Below are positions 24,972 through 33,884 of a stretch of DNA of 64,000 nucleotides, piece after piece. The stretch covers positions 4,526,001 through 4,590,000 of the forward strand of contig NZ_LT607409.1 in NCBI RefSeq assembly GCF_900091505.1. Reading direction: 5' to 3'. Under the pieces are notes generated by a model. It searched no databases. It was not told where the DNA came from and worked only from the letters and a program-made list of their open reading frames with translations. Each line of letters opens with the position of its first letter. Position 1 is the stretch's first letter. Made by a program: the position numbers and the translations under genes. This DNA comes from Micromonospora chokoriensis (GTDB lineage Bacteria; Actinomycetota; Actinomycetes; Mycobacteriales; Micromonosporaceae).

Positions 24972-26408
24972 TCACGCCAGGTCGATGTTGGGATAGAGCG
25001 GGTGGGGGGCCAGCAGGTCGGTGGCCTGGCGGGAGATCTTGTCGGCCAGGGCCGGGTCGAGGGTGTACTTCGCCTTCGACGGGGTGCCGTCGGCGTTGGC
25101 GCCCGCGGTGGTCTGCGTGAGCACGGTGTGGATCAGCTCCGCGGTCTGGTCCATCTCGGCGGTGCCCAGGCCCCGGGTGGTCAGCGCCGGGGTGCCGATC
25201 CGGATGCCGGACGTGTACCACGCCCCGTTCGGGTCCTGCGGGACCGAGTTGCGGTTGGTGACGATGCCCGAGTCGAGCAGCGCCTGCTCGGCCTGCCGAC
25301 CGGTGAGCCCGTAGCCGGACACGTCGATCAGCACGAGGTGGTTGTCGGTGCCGCCGGTGACGAGCTTCGCGCCGCGGCGCAACAGCCCTTCGGCGAGGGC
25401 CTGCGCGTTGTCCACGATCCGAGACGCGTAGTCGGCGAAGTCGGGGCGACGGGCCTCCGCGAGCGCGACCGCCTTGGCGGCCATCACGTGCGGCAGCGGA
25501 CCGCCGAGCACCATCGGGCAGCCCCGGTCCACCTGGTCGGCCAGCTCCGGCTGGCAGAGCACCATGCCGCCGCGCGGGCCGCGCAGCGACTTGTGCGTGG
25601 TGGTCGTGACGATGTGCGCGTGCGGCACCGGGTCGAAGTCGCCGGTGAACACCTTGCCCGCCACCAGGCCGGCGAAGTGCGCCATGTCGACCATGAAGGT
25701 CGCGCCGACCGAGTCGGCGATCTCCCGCAGGATCCGGAAGTTCACCTTCCGGGGGTACGCCGAGTAACCGCCGACCAGGATCAGCGGCTTGAACTCACGG
25801 GCCGCCTCGGCCACCCGGTCGTAGTCGATCAGGCCGGTCTCCGGGTCGGTGCCGTAGCTGCGCTGGTCGAACATCTTGCCCGAGATGTTCGGCCGGAAGC
25901 CGTGCGTGAGGTGGCCGCCCGCGTCCAGCGACATACCGAGCATCCGCTGGTTGCCCAGCTCGCGGCGCAGCGCGAACCAGTCGGCCTCGGTGAGGTCGTT
26001 GACCTGCCGGACCTGCGCCTTCTTCAACGCGGGGGACTCCACCCGGTCGGCCAGCACCGCCCAGAACGCGACCAGGTTGGCGTCGATGCCCGAGTGTGGC
26101 TGCACGTACGCGTGCGCCGCGCCGAACAGCTCGCGGGCGTGTTCGGCGGCGAGCGCCTCGACGGTGTCGACGTTCTGGCAGCCGGCGTAGAAGCGACGGC
26201 CGACGGTGCCCTCGGCGTACTTGTCGCTGAACCAGTTGCCCATGGCCAGCAGGGTCGCCGGGGAGGCGTAGTTCTCGCTGGCGATGAGCTTCAGCGACTC
26301 CCGCTGGTCGGTCAGTTCGGCGCCGATGGCGTCGGCCACCCGGGGCTCGACCGCCCGGATCACCTCAAGGGCACTACGGAATGCGGTGGACTCGGCGTTG
26401 CGCGACAT
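24972..26408 (-). CDS. glyA: Serine hydroxymethyltransferase
   Basis: A 478-residue PLP enzyme interconverting serine and glycine with tetrahydrofolate. Visible hallmarks are LKLIASENYASPA, GRRFYAGCQNVD, YVQPHSGIDAN, and the PLP lysine in TTTTHKSLRGPRGG. It is about 60 residues longer than the usual ~420 because of an insertion after AFWAVLADRV (ESPALKKAQVRQVNDLTEAD and onward), a form seen in some actinobacterial GlyA. ATG 26408 has TTGGAGGT upstream. A ZTP riboswitch lies in the leader. Confidence 0.95.
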   Translation of the reverse strand: MSRNAESTAFRSALEVIRAVEPRVADAIGAELTDQRESLKLIASENYASPATLLAMGNWFSDKYAEGTVGRRFYAGCQNVDTVEALAAEHARELFGAAHAYVQPHSGIDANLVAFWAVLADRVESPALKKAQVRQVNDLTEADWFALRRELGNQRMLGMSLDAGGHLTHGFRPNISGKMFDQRSYGTDPETGLIDYDRVAEAAREFKPLILVGGYSAYPRKVNFRILREIADSVGATFMVDMAHFAGLVAGKVFTGDFDPVPHAHIVTTTTHKSLRGPRGGMVLCQPELADQVDRGCPMVLGGPLPHVMAAKAVALAEARRPDFADYASRIVDNAQALAEGLLRRGAKLVTGGTDNHLVLIDVSGYGLTGRQAEQALLDSGIVTNRNSVPQDPNGAWYTSGIRIGTPALTTRGLGTAEMDQTAELIHTVLTQTTAGANADGTPSKAKYTLDPALADKISRQATDLLAPHPLYPNIDLA

Positions 26409-26433
26409 GCGACCTCCAACAGACGTGCGGGAA

Positions 26434-26515
26434 GGCCCAGGCGCTCGGCAAACGTCCTCGTGACGGGGCCGCTCCCCGATGGTTCTCCATCCCCACGCGC
26501 CAGTAACGGCCCGTC
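26434..26515 (-). ncRNA. ZTP (pfl) riboswitch in the glyA leader
   Basis: Read on the - strand, the leader has the pfl architecture: GGGCCGTTACTGGCG, then an internal TGGAGAACCA stem-loop, GGGGAGCGGCCC closing the first helix, and after a linker the invariant pseudoknot segment GCCGAGCGCCTGGGC at 26435-26449. It ends 26 bases before the glyA start. Known examples sense ZTP/ZMP, the signal of folate shortage, and turn on one-carbon genes such as glyA. No clear terminator helix follows, so control may be translational. Confidence 0.85.
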
Positions 26516-26581
26516 TGAGATCCTACCGGGCCGGCCGGGGCCGCCCCGGGCGACCTCCGGACGCCACCCACCGAGGTACGG

Positions 26582-26610
26582 CGAGGGCCCGGCGGATCGC
26601 CGGGCCCTCG
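26582..26610 (-). terminator. Hairpin terminator of the hemerythrin gene
   Basis: Perfect 12-base arms (26582-26593 and 26599-26610) flank a 5-base loop, 16 bases past the stop codon at 26626 on the - strand. Confidence 0.55.
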
Positions 26611-26625
26611 ATGCGTGTGGGTGGC

Positions 26626-27126
26626 TCACGCGGTCATCGCGTCCATCGCCTTCTTGATCGCCTTCGGCTCGGTGGGGGTACGCGGGGCGTCGGCCCGCAG
26701 CGCGATCATCTTCTCGCCGATCTCCTGGAGCTGCTTACGCCCCAGCGCGTCGCGGACCTTCGGGAACCACTCCTCCTCTTCCTCCTCGACGTGGTGCGTG
26801 ACGTTCTCGATGAGGACGGTGGTCTTGGCGTTGAAGCGTTCGTCGGAGGCGTCCATGGCGGCCAGCTCGGCGCAGAGCACGTCGGCGACGTGGTGCTCCT
26901 CGTACGACTCGAGGATGTCGTCCTCCAGGTCGGGCAGCAGCCGGCGGACCTCCGGGTACATCACCTCGTTCTCGAGGTAGGTGTGCACGGTGAGGGCCTC
27001 GAGGATCTGGTTCACCAGCTTCTGCCGCCTGCTCGCCGGCCCCTCCTCGGCATCCTGGAAGGCCTTGAACAGTCGGCGCATTTCCTTGTGGTCCTCTTTG
27101 AGCAGGACGATCGCATCGGTCGACAC
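26626..27126 (-). CDS. Hemerythrin HHE domain protein
   Basis: A 166-residue four-helix protein with the metal-binding His/Glu pattern of the HHE family: KEDHKEMRRLF, HTYLENEVMYPEV, YEEHHVADVL, and NVTHHVEEEEEEWFPKV. It likely binds a di-iron centre and responds to oxygen, NO or iron. GTG 27126 is favoured because AGGGAGGT precedes it and homology starts there; an upstream ATG at 27180 is in frame. Confidence 0.85.
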   Translation of the reverse strand: MSTDAIVLLKEDHKEMRRLFKAFQDAEEGPASRRQKLVNQILEALTVHTYLENEVMYPEVRRLLPDLEDDILESYEEHHVADVLCAELAAMDASDERFNAKTTVLIENVTHHVEEEEEEWFPKVRDALGRKQLQEIGEKMIALRADAPRTPTEPKAIKKAMDAMTA

Positions 27127-27206
27127 GGGCCTGACCTCCCTGGATCTCGGCTGGTGTGATTCCGGTACCCAGCGGGCCAAATCCGGAAACAGCGGAAATC
27201 GGCTGA

Positions 27207-28076
27207 TCAGACCATGGACAGGGTGCCGGGGATCTCGTCGAGCAGTTCCCGGGCGAGGAAGCCGATCCGGCCGTACCGGGGGATCAGCCGTTGACCGCTC
27301 ACCGCGTGCGCGAACGATCCCCAGCAGGCGGCCTGCGCCGGATCCGCTCCCCGGGACAGCAGCCCGGCCAACAACCCGGCGAGCACGTCCCCGCTGCCGG
27401 AGGTGCCCAACCCGGCGTCCGCGCTCTCCTCCCGCCAGCCCCGCCCGTCGGGGGCGGCCACGTGCCCGTACAGCGACACCACCGCCTCGTAGCGCGTGGC
27501 CACCTCGGCCGCCTCGGCGTCGAGGTCCTCGCCCGGATCCCGCCCGAGCAGGTGCCCAGCCTCAGTGACGTTGGGCGTGAGCACCACGGGTCGGCCCGAG
27601 CCGACCAGCAGGTCCGGCGCGTGGCTGAGGGCGCCGAGGGCGTACGCGTCGAGCACCAGCGACGTGTGCGGGCGGGCGGCGTCCAGGACGAGCCGCAGCA
27701 GGCGGTCGGTCTCGTCGATCGCCTTCAGCCCGGGGCCGAGGGCCACCACGTCGGCCTCGGCCACCAGCTCGCCGAGTTGGCCGCCCCGGTCGGCGGCGAC
27801 CGCGCCGTCGACGGTCTCCGGCAACCCGACCACCAGCGCCTCGGGCACCTGGATGCTCAGCGTGGCGGCGGTGGACTCGGCGGCGGCGAGCTGGAGCACC
27901 CCGGCGCCGGCGCGCAGCGCCGCCACCCCGGCGAGGAGCACCGCGCCCGGAGTGAAGCGGGAACCGCCGACGACCAGGACGGTGCCCCGGCTCTCCTTGC
28001 CCCCGGTCGGCACCGGCAGCGCCCACTCCCGCAGCAGCCCCGGCGTGATCACCTGCACCTCAGACCGGTTCGGCAT
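27207..28076 (-). CDS. nnrD: ADP-dependent NAD(P)H-hydrate dehydratase
   Basis: A 289-residue ribokinase-like repair enzyme that restores NAD(P)H from its hydrated form. The family's TGGKESRGTVLVVGGSR start, LGPGL, and the catalytic LGTSGSGDVLAGLLAG motif are present. It lacks the fused epimerase domain (NnrE) found in many bacteria. ATG 28076 overlaps the end of the phosphatase gene by 17 bases. Confidence 0.88.
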   Translation of the reverse strand: MPNRSEVQVITPGLLREWALPVPTGGKESRGTVLVVGGSRFTPGAVLLAGVAALRAGAGVLQLAAAESTAATLSIQVPEALVVGLPETVDGAVAADRGGQLGELVAEADVVALGPGLKAIDETDRLLRLVLDAARPHTSLVLDAYALGALSHAPDLLVGSGRPVVLTPNVTEAGHLLGRDPGEDLDAEAAEVATRYEAVVSLYGHVAAPDGRGWREESADAGLGTSGSGDVLAGLLAGLLSRGADPAQAACWGSFAHAVSGQRLIPRYGRIGFLARELLDEIPGTLSMV

Positions 28077-28791
28077 GGATCTCGTCCTCCCTGGTCGGCT
28101 GGGCGCCCTGCCGGTGCAGGTGCCCGACCTCGTTGAACCCACCCAGAGTCAGCCGACCCCGTTCGTCGGCGGACCAGTCGGTGACGGAGCAGTTGGCGAT
28201 CACGTGCTCGCGGGTCAGCGCCATCAGGTCCGCCTCGGTCAGCCCCTCCACCAGGTAACGCAGCAGGAAGACCAGCGCGTCGTGGCCGAACAGCAGGACA
28301 CGCCGGCCCTCGTGGTCCCGGCGCAGGTCGCCGAGGAGGGTCCGCAGCCGCAGCGCCACGTCGGTCCAGGACTCGCCGCCCGGCGGCCGGTAGTAGAACT
28401 TGCCGAGCCGGGTCCGGCGCTCCGCCTCGTCCGGGTACCGACGGCGTACCCCGTGCCCGGTCAGGCCGTCGAGGATGCCCAGCTCCCGGTCGCGCAGCCG
28501 CTCGTCGCGGCTGACCGGCACGCCGGTGCCGTCCAGCGCCAACTCGCAGGTCGTGACCGCCCGCAGGTACGGCGAGACCACCGCCACGTCCGGCCGGCGG
28601 TCCGGCGGCAACTCGGCCAGCCAACGGCCGGTGGCCCGGGCCTGCTCCTCGCCGGTGGGGGAGAGCGGCACGTCGGCGTCGCGGTGACGGAGCCCGATCA
28701 GCTCCTCGCCGGACGCCTCGGCCCGGGTGGCCGCCACGTTCGCGGTGCTCTCACCGTGTCGGATGATCCAGAGAGTCGCCAGTTCCGCCAT
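28060..28791 (-). CDS. Histidine phosphatase family protein
   Basis: A 243-residue phosphoglycerate-mutase-like phosphatase. The phospho-accepting motif is IIRHGEST, SPYLRAVTTCE supplies the second Arg, and the proton-donor region and second His are seen in DRELGILDG and LLFGHDALV. Substrate unknown. It is the upstream gene of a two-gene operon with nnrD. Confidence 0.82.
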   Translation of the reverse strand: MAELATLWIIRHGESTANVAATRAEASGEELIGLRHRDADVPLSPTGEEQARATGRWLAELPPDRRPDVAVVSPYLRAVTTCELALDGTGVPVSRDERLRDRELGILDGLTGHGVRRRYPDEAERRTRLGKFYYRPPGGESWTDVALRLRTLLGDLRRDHEGRRVLLFGHDALVFLLRYLVEGLTEADLMALTREHVIANCSVTDWSADERGRLTLGGFNEVGHLHRQGAQPTREDEIHAEPV

Positions 28792-28834
28792 GCCGACCCC
28801 CTACCCGGGCGTCGACGGCGGTAACCGTGCCCGC

Positions 28835-30397
28835 TCAGCCCCGCCGTTGCAGCAGCGCGACGGTCAGCCCGGTCACCGTGGTCACCCGGACCACTGCGTA
28901 CCGCTCGGTGAGCGCCGCCGCCTGCTTCTTCGGCAGCGCCTTCAACGGCTCGTCGGTGTGCACCGGCAGCAGCACCCAGATGCGTGGCTCGTCCCGCAGG
29001 CACTTCGCCGGGTTACCGCAGTCGGTGGCGAACAGCTCGTTGCTCCTGGCCGCCGACCGCTGTTGGAAGACGTTGCGCGGCGAGACGTCCGCCGGGAGGT
29101 AGTAGCGCACGCCGACCTCGTGCATCCACCACCACGGTGCGCCGGCGACGAGCCCGTCGCCGGGTTGGTAGCCCGCCTCGATGACCTCGGCGGCCTCGGT
29201 GTAGGACAGCGGGTCGAACGCCCGCTTCTGCGGGTACGTGTACCAGCCGTGTGAGTACTCGCCGCGCATGGCGAGCTGGCCGGGCACGGACAGGGCGGCG
29301 ACCACGACGAGCGCCACCGCGACCAGCGGGGGACGACGCAGCGCGGCGAGCCCCGCGCCGGCGAGCACCGCCCAGGCCGGCATCAGGAACAGCAGGTACT
29401 TGGAGAAGAAGTAGTTGATGTCGCCGGTGGCGGCCACCAGGATCACCGGCACCGGCAGCGCGGCGATCAGCGCCGCGCTCAGCGTCCGGGCCACGGTGTC
29501 GCGGCGCAGGTGGGCCAGCAGGCCCACCACGGCCAGCGCGGTCACCGCGACGGCGATCAACGTCGAACCGTAGACCTGCTCCCAGACCGTCCAGGGCGAG
29601 CTGTCCGGGATCCAGCTGATCTGTCGGCCCGCCTGCTTCATCCCGCGCAGGATCACCGGCGCGGCGATGGCCGCCCCGGCGGCGGTGGCGAGCGTGAACC
29701 AGGCCAGCGACCACCAGCGCCGCTCCCGCCAGCAGTGGATCAGGACGGCCACCCCGTGCCCGAGCAGCATGGTCAGCGCGACGACGTTGACCAGGCCGGT
29801 GCCGGCCACCGCGAGCGCGTACGCCGCCCACCGCAGGACCCCCGGCCGCTCCAGCGCGCGGAGCAGGAACAGCGTGGCGGCGGCGGCGCCGAGGACGACG
29901 AACGCGTACGACCGGGTCTCCTGCCCGAATCGGGTGACGGTGGGCAGCAGGGCGAAGACGAACCCGGCGGCGACACCCGTCCGGTGGTCGAACAGTCGCC
30001 GCCCGGCCAGCGCCACGCACGCGGTGGCCAGGACCATCGCCAGCGCCGACGGCAGCCGCACCGCGGCCGGCCCGGTGCCGAAGAGCGTCGTCCAGCCGTG
30101 CATGAAGAGGTAGTAGGCCCCGTGCACGGCGTCGACGTTCGCCAGCATGCCGAGGATCTGCCCGGTGGACCGGGTCGCCACGTCGATGGTGACCAGCTCG
30201 TCGTGCCACATCTCCGGGCTGCCGAGTCGCCAGCCGACCGCCAGCGCGGCGAACGCCGTCGGCCAGAACCAGACGCTCCGGGCCACCCGGCGGGCGAGCC
30301 GCAGCGGCCGAGGCTCGGGCGCGGTGGCGGGTGGGGGCGGGCCCCCGGCGTTGGTCTGCGCGGGCTGCGCGTCAGTGGCGACGGCGCGGTCTGACAT
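28835..30397 (-). CDS. GT-C type glycosyltransferase (family 39-like), polytopic membrane protein
   Basis: A 520-residue membrane protein. The cytoplasmic N-terminus (~45 residues, Pro-rich) leads to a first membrane helix and then the acidic GT-C motif MWHDELVTID in the first extracytoplasmic loop. Ten or more hydrophobic segments and a ~130-residue soluble C-terminal domain follow. Such enzymes use polyprenyl-phosphate sugars to glycosylate proteins or cell-surface polymers. The true start is taken at ATG 30397 since upstream sequence is unlike protein. It is divergent from the GT2 gene. Confidence 0.75.
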   Translation of the reverse strand: MSDRAVATDAQPAQTNAGGPPPPATAPEPRPLRLARRVARSVWFWPTAFAALAVGWRLGSPEMWHDELVTIDVATRSTGQILGMLANVDAVHGAYYLFMHGWTTLFGTGPAAVRLPSALAMVLATACVALAGRRLFDHRTGVAAGFVFALLPTVTRFGQETRSYAFVVLGAAAATLFLLRALERPGVLRWAAYALAVAGTGLVNVVALTMLLGHGVAVLIHCWRERRWWSLAWFTLATAAGAAIAAPVILRGMKQAGRQISWIPDSSPWTVWEQVYGSTLIAVAVTALAVVGLLAHLRRDTVARTLSAALIAALPVPVILVAATGDINYFFSKYLLFLMPAWAVLAGAGLAALRRPPLVAVALVVVAALSVPGQLAMRGEYSHGWYTYPQKRAFDPLSYTEAAEVIEAGYQPGDGLVAGAPWWWMHEVGVRYYLPADVSPRNVFQQRSAARSNELFATDCGNPAKCLRDEPRIWVLLPVHTDEPLKALPKKQAAALTERYAVVRVTTVTGLTVALLQRRG

Positions 30398-30586
30398 CGG
30401 CGTCCGATCCGGGGGGCAGGGCGGTACGGGGCGCGACGATGATAGCGCCCGCCCGTGTCGGTGTCGGACCGTCGTCGGTGTGGTCGCGGTGTCCGGTTCG
30501 GCGGTGCTCGATCGTGGGTGGGAGCCTGATAATGTGGCCGCGCCTCTCGAGCACCTCCACCACGCACAGTTAGGTTCGCCGACCTG

Positions 30587-31477
30587 ATGATTGTTGACAT
30601 CATGCTGCCGTACTACGGGAGTGTGCCCCTCATGCAGGCGGCGGTACGCAGCGTGATGGCGCAGAGTGACCCCGGTTGGCGCCTGACAGTGGTCGACGAC
30701 GGCACCGAGCCGGGCGTGCCCGAGTGGTTCGCCGGGATCGACGACGAGCGGGTCCGCTACCAGCGCAACGAGCACAACCTCGGGGTCACCGGCAACTACC
30801 GCAAGTGCGTCGGCCTCGCCGAGCACGAGTACCTGGTGATGATGGGCACCGACGACATCATGCACCCCAACTACGTCGCCACCGTGCGATCGGTGATCGA
30901 GCAGTACCCGGGCGTGTGCATGATCCAGCCGGGCGTCGAGGTCATCGACGCCGACGGCACGGTGGTCAACACGATGGTCGACGAGGCCAAGCGGCGGCTC
31001 TACGCCCCCCGCGTCGAGTCCCGCGAGCTGATGGGCGGTGAGGACCTCGCGGCCAGCCTGCTGCGCGGCTGCTGGTTCTACTTCCCGTCGATCTGCTGGC
31101 GCACCGACGCGCTCAAGGCCGTCGACTTCCGCGACGAGTTCCAGGTCATCCAGGACCTGGCCCTGGTGATCGACCTGATCCAGCGGGGCGAGCAGATGGC
31201 CGTCGACAACACCCTCTGCTTCCAGTACCGGCGGCACGCGGTCAGCAAGTCCGCCGCCGACGCGGTCACCGGCTCCCGGTTCACCGAGGCGCGGGCGTAC
31301 TTCGTCGACGTCGCGCGGCGGATGGACGAACACGGCTGGCCCCGCGCGGCCCGGGCCGCCCGGCGCTACACCTCGTCGCGCCTGCACGCGATCACCCTGC
31401 TGCCGACCGCGGTCCTCTCGGGCAAGATGGCCGGCGTACGCAGCCTGTCCCGGCACGCGTTCGGGCCGGGCCGATGA
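30587..31477 (+). CDS. Glycosyltransferase family 2
   Basis: A 296-residue GT-A enzyme. VDIMLPYYG opens the Rossmann-like fold, TVVDDGTEPG provides the nucleotide-binding Asp pair, MMGTDDIMHP is the D-x-D-like metal site, and QVIQDLALVIDL the acceptor side. It should transfer an activated sugar to a surface glycan or lipid. The stop overlaps the epimerase gene by ATGA. TAGGTT at 30571-30576 may be its -10. Confidence 0.82.
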   Translation: MIVDIMLPYYGSVPLMQAAVRSVMAQSDPGWRLTVVDDGTEPGVPEWFAGIDDERVRYQRNEHNLGVTGNYRKCVGLAEHEYLVMMGTDDIMHPNYVATVRSVIEQYPGVCMIQPGVEVIDADGTVVNTMVDEAKRRLYAPRVESRELMGGEDLAASLLRGCWFYFPSICWRTDALKAVDFRDEFQVIQDLALVIDLIQRGEQMAVDNTLCFQYRRHAVSKSAADAVTGSRFTEARAYFVDVARRMDEHGWPRAARAARRYTSSRLHAITLLPTAVLSGKMAGVRSLSRHAFGPGR

Positions 31478-32475
31478 CCCACGACAGCCCGGGAGGCGGC
31501 ATGATCATCGCTCCACGAGGTCCGGCGGACGACGCCGGGCAGCCCCTGCGGGTGACAGTGCTGGGCGGCACCGGCTTCCTCGGCGACCCGATCTGCCGGG
31601 CCCTGGCCGACCAGGGCCACACGGTGGTCGCCGTCGCGCGCACCCCGAAGGTCATCGGCGCGGGTGTGCAGGTCCGGGCCCTGGACCTGGCCGAGGCCGA
31701 CGTCGACGAGATCACCGAGATGCTGCGTGACCTCGACCCGCACGTGGTGATCAACGCGGCGGGCGGGATGTGGGGTCTGACCGATGCGCAGATGCTCGCC
31801 GTCAACGTCACACTGGTCGAGCGACTGATCGAGGCCGCCGGTCGACTGCCGCGGCGGGTCCGCGTGGTCCAGTTGGGCAGCGTGCACGAGTACGGGCTGG
31901 TCCCGGTCGGCACCTCGATGCCCGAGCAGCTGACCCCGGCCCCCGTGATGCCGTACGGCGAGTTCAAGGTGCGCTGCACCACCGCGCTCACCGAGGCGCA
32001 CCGGCAGGGCCTGGTCGAGAGCGTCACGCTGCGGGTCGGCAACGTCATCGGCGCCGGTCAGCCCGGGCACAGCCTGCTCGGCGTGGTCGCGGCCCGGCTG
32101 CGCGACGCGCAACGCACCGGTGAGCGGGCCCGGTTGGAGTTGGCCCCGCTCGGCTCCCAGCGCGACTTCGTCGGCCTCAGTGACGTCGTCGCCGCCGTGC
32201 TGCTGGCCGTGACCCGCCGCGACGCGGCCGGCCGCGTGATCAACATCGGTCGGGGGGTGGCGGCCAGCGCGCGTGATATGGTCCAGCTCCTCATCAATGC
32301 CAGCGAGGTGCCGACCGACCTGGTCGAGGCCGAGCGCACCGGCCCCGCCGAGACCACCTGGCAGCGGCTCGACGTCGGGTTGGCCGCCGAGGTGCTCGGT
32401 TGGTCGCCGAGCGATGATCTGCACACCGAGATGAAGCAGTTGTGGGAGCACGCCGGCGCCGAGGTGCCCGCCTGA
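31474..32475 (+). CDS. NAD-dependent sugar epimerase/dehydratase (extended SDR)
   Basis: A 333-residue SDR protein. The nucleotide-binding motif is VLGGTGFLGDP and the catalytic Tyr-Lys pair YGEFK, with the Ser in LGSVHEYG. Family members modify nucleotide sugars (epimerase, 4,6-dehydratase or 4-ketoreductase). It is coupled to the GT2 gene and followed closely by an acyltransferase, consistent with making a decorated sugar. Confidence 0.8.
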   Translation: MTHDSPGGGMIIAPRGPADDAGQPLRVTVLGGTGFLGDPICRALADQGHTVVAVARTPKVIGAGVQVRALDLAEADVDEITEMLRDLDPHVVINAAGGMWGLTDAQMLAVNVTLVERLIEAAGRLPRRVRVVQLGSVHEYGLVPVGTSMPEQLTPAPVMPYGEFKVRCTTALTEAHRQGLVESVTLRVGNVIGAGQPGHSLLGVVAARLRDAQRTGERARLELAPLGSQRDFVGLSDVVAAVLLAVTRRDAAGRVINIGRGVAASARDMVQLLINASEVPTDLVEAERTGPAETTWQRLDVGLAAEVLGWSPSDDLHTEMKQLWEHAGAEVPA

Positions 32476-32497
32476 TGGTCGAGAGGTTCCTGGCCGC

Positions 32498-33802
32498 ATG
32501 ACTACCCCCGCCCTCATCCGATCCCGTGGCACGCTGGCCGACCTGCTCTCCGGCCGCAGCAACGGCATCGGCCTGATCCGACTCTGCCTCGCCGTCGGCG
32601 TCGTGCTGTCGCACTCCAAGCCCCTCGGCTTCGGGGCCAACGACCTCGGCTACCACCTCACCGGTCGGCAGACCAACGTCGGCACCATGGCCGTCTACGG
32701 CTTCTTCGTCCTCTCCGGCCTGCTGATCACCCGCAGCGCCCGGCGTACCGGCCTGATCCGCTACGCCTGGCACCGGGCCCTGCGCATCTTCCCCGGGCTC
32801 TGGGTCTGCCTGCTGATCACCGCGCTGGTCGTCGCCCCGCTGGTCGCGCTGCGCGAACACGGCAGCACCGACGGCTTCTTCGACAACGCCTGGGAGCCCG
32901 GCGGTCCGCTGGCCTACCTACAGGCCAACTGGTGGACCGGCGTCCGCCAGTACGGCATCCACGACCTGCTCAGGGACACCACCCCCTGGGGCGACAAGAG
33001 CAACTCCAGCGTCTTCAACGGTGCCCTGTGGTCGCTGAAGTACGAGATGTTCTGCTACGTCGTGGTGGGAGTGCTCGCCGCGACGGCGGTGCTGCGCAAC
33101 GCCCGCCGGTTCGTGCTGTTCCTGACCGTCGCGCTCTACCTGAGCATCCTGCACGACTGGGTGAGCTCCGGTCAGTTCAGCGGCCCGGTGTCCACGGCGA
33201 GCTGGTCGTTCAACTCGCCCCTGGTCGGCGGGATGAGCTTCCACTACATCGTCTATCTGGGCTTCCTCTTCGCCTTCGGCGCGACCCTGGACCTCTACCG
33301 GGAGCGGGTGCCGATCAACGACGCGCTGGGCATCGGCTCGGCGGTGGCGCTCGGGCTGTCGCTGCTGTTCGGCGGGTTCTTCGTCATCGGTCTGCCGGCG
33401 TTCGCGTACCTGCTGGTCTGGCTGTCGGTGCGGATGCCGCGCCAGCTGCACTGGGTGGGCCGCAAGAACGACTACTCGTACGGCATCTACATCTACGGGT
33501 TCGTCTTCCAGCAGGTGATGGCGAGCCTCGGTTGGAGCCGGTGGGGCTACGTGCCGTTCGCCGCGATGTCGGTGGCCGCCGCCTTCGCCGCCGCGTTCCT
33601 GTCCTGGAAGCTGGTCGAACGGCCGGCGCTGCGGTTGAAGGACTGGACGCCGGGCTTCGTGGCCCGCCGGTCCACTCCGGCGGTGCCGCCCGAGCAGCAG
33701 ACCGCCGTGGCCGAGGAACCACCCGGGACGCCGCCCACGCAGGTCGGCGGCCCGACGCAGGAACTCCCGCAGCAGCCCGCCACGCTCGTCCCCGGCCGCT
33801 AG
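32498..33802 (+). CDS. Acyltransferase 3 family membrane protein
   Basis: A 434-residue protein with about ten membrane segments. The family's early His is in VVLSHSKPLGF, with VYGFFVLSGLLITRS and the Arg-rich YAWHRALRIFPG turn following. It probably O-acylates a surface sugar or lipid. The last ~55 residues are a Pro-rich cytoplasmic tail. It ends the glycan operon. Confidence 0.82.
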   Translation: MTTPALIRSRGTLADLLSGRSNGIGLIRLCLAVGVVLSHSKPLGFGANDLGYHLTGRQTNVGTMAVYGFFVLSGLLITRSARRTGLIRYAWHRALRIFPGLWVCLLITALVVAPLVALREHGSTDGFFDNAWEPGGPLAYLQANWWTGVRQYGIHDLLRDTTPWGDKSNSSVFNGALWSLKYEMFCYVVVGVLAATAVLRNARRFVLFLTVALYLSILHDWVSSGQFSGPVSTASWSFNSPLVGGMSFHYIVYLGFLFAFGATLDLYRERVPINDALGIGSAVALGLSLLFGGFFVIGLPAFAYLLVWLSVRMPRQLHWVGRKNDYSYGIYIYGFVFQQVMASLGWSRWGYVPFAAMSVAAAFAAAFLSWKLVERPALRLKDWTPGFVARRSTPAVPPEQQTAVAEEPPGTPPTQVGGPTQELPQQPATLVPGR

Positions 33803-33813
33803 CCCGGCCGGGG
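33790..33813 (+). terminator. Short hairpin overlapping the acyltransferase stop codon
   Basis: Arms of 8 bases (CCCCGGCC 33790-33797, GGCCGGGG 33806-33813) flank the TAG stop. It may end the glycan operon. Confidence 0.35.
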
Positions 33814-33861
33814 CAGCCCGCCCGCCACGCTGGTCTCCGGGCGGCAGCCCGCCCGCCACGC
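33812..33861 (+). repeat. Tandem 19-base direct repeat
   Basis: The 19-mer GGCAGCCCGCCCGCCACGC occurs at 33812-33830 and again at 33843-33861 (31-base period). A third, degenerate copy begins near 33775 inside the end of the acyltransferase gene. It looks like a local slippage duplication between two genes. Confidence 0.6.
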
Positions 33862-33871
33862 CCCCGCGTCG

Positions 33872-33877
33872 TACTCT
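33872..33877 (+). promoter_or_regulatory. -10 element of a probable leaderless transcript
   Basis: TACTCT ends seven bases before GTG 33885 and no ribosome-binding site is seen, the same geometry as at 24579 and 46460. Confidence 0.4.
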
Positions 33878-33884
33878 CGGGGGC

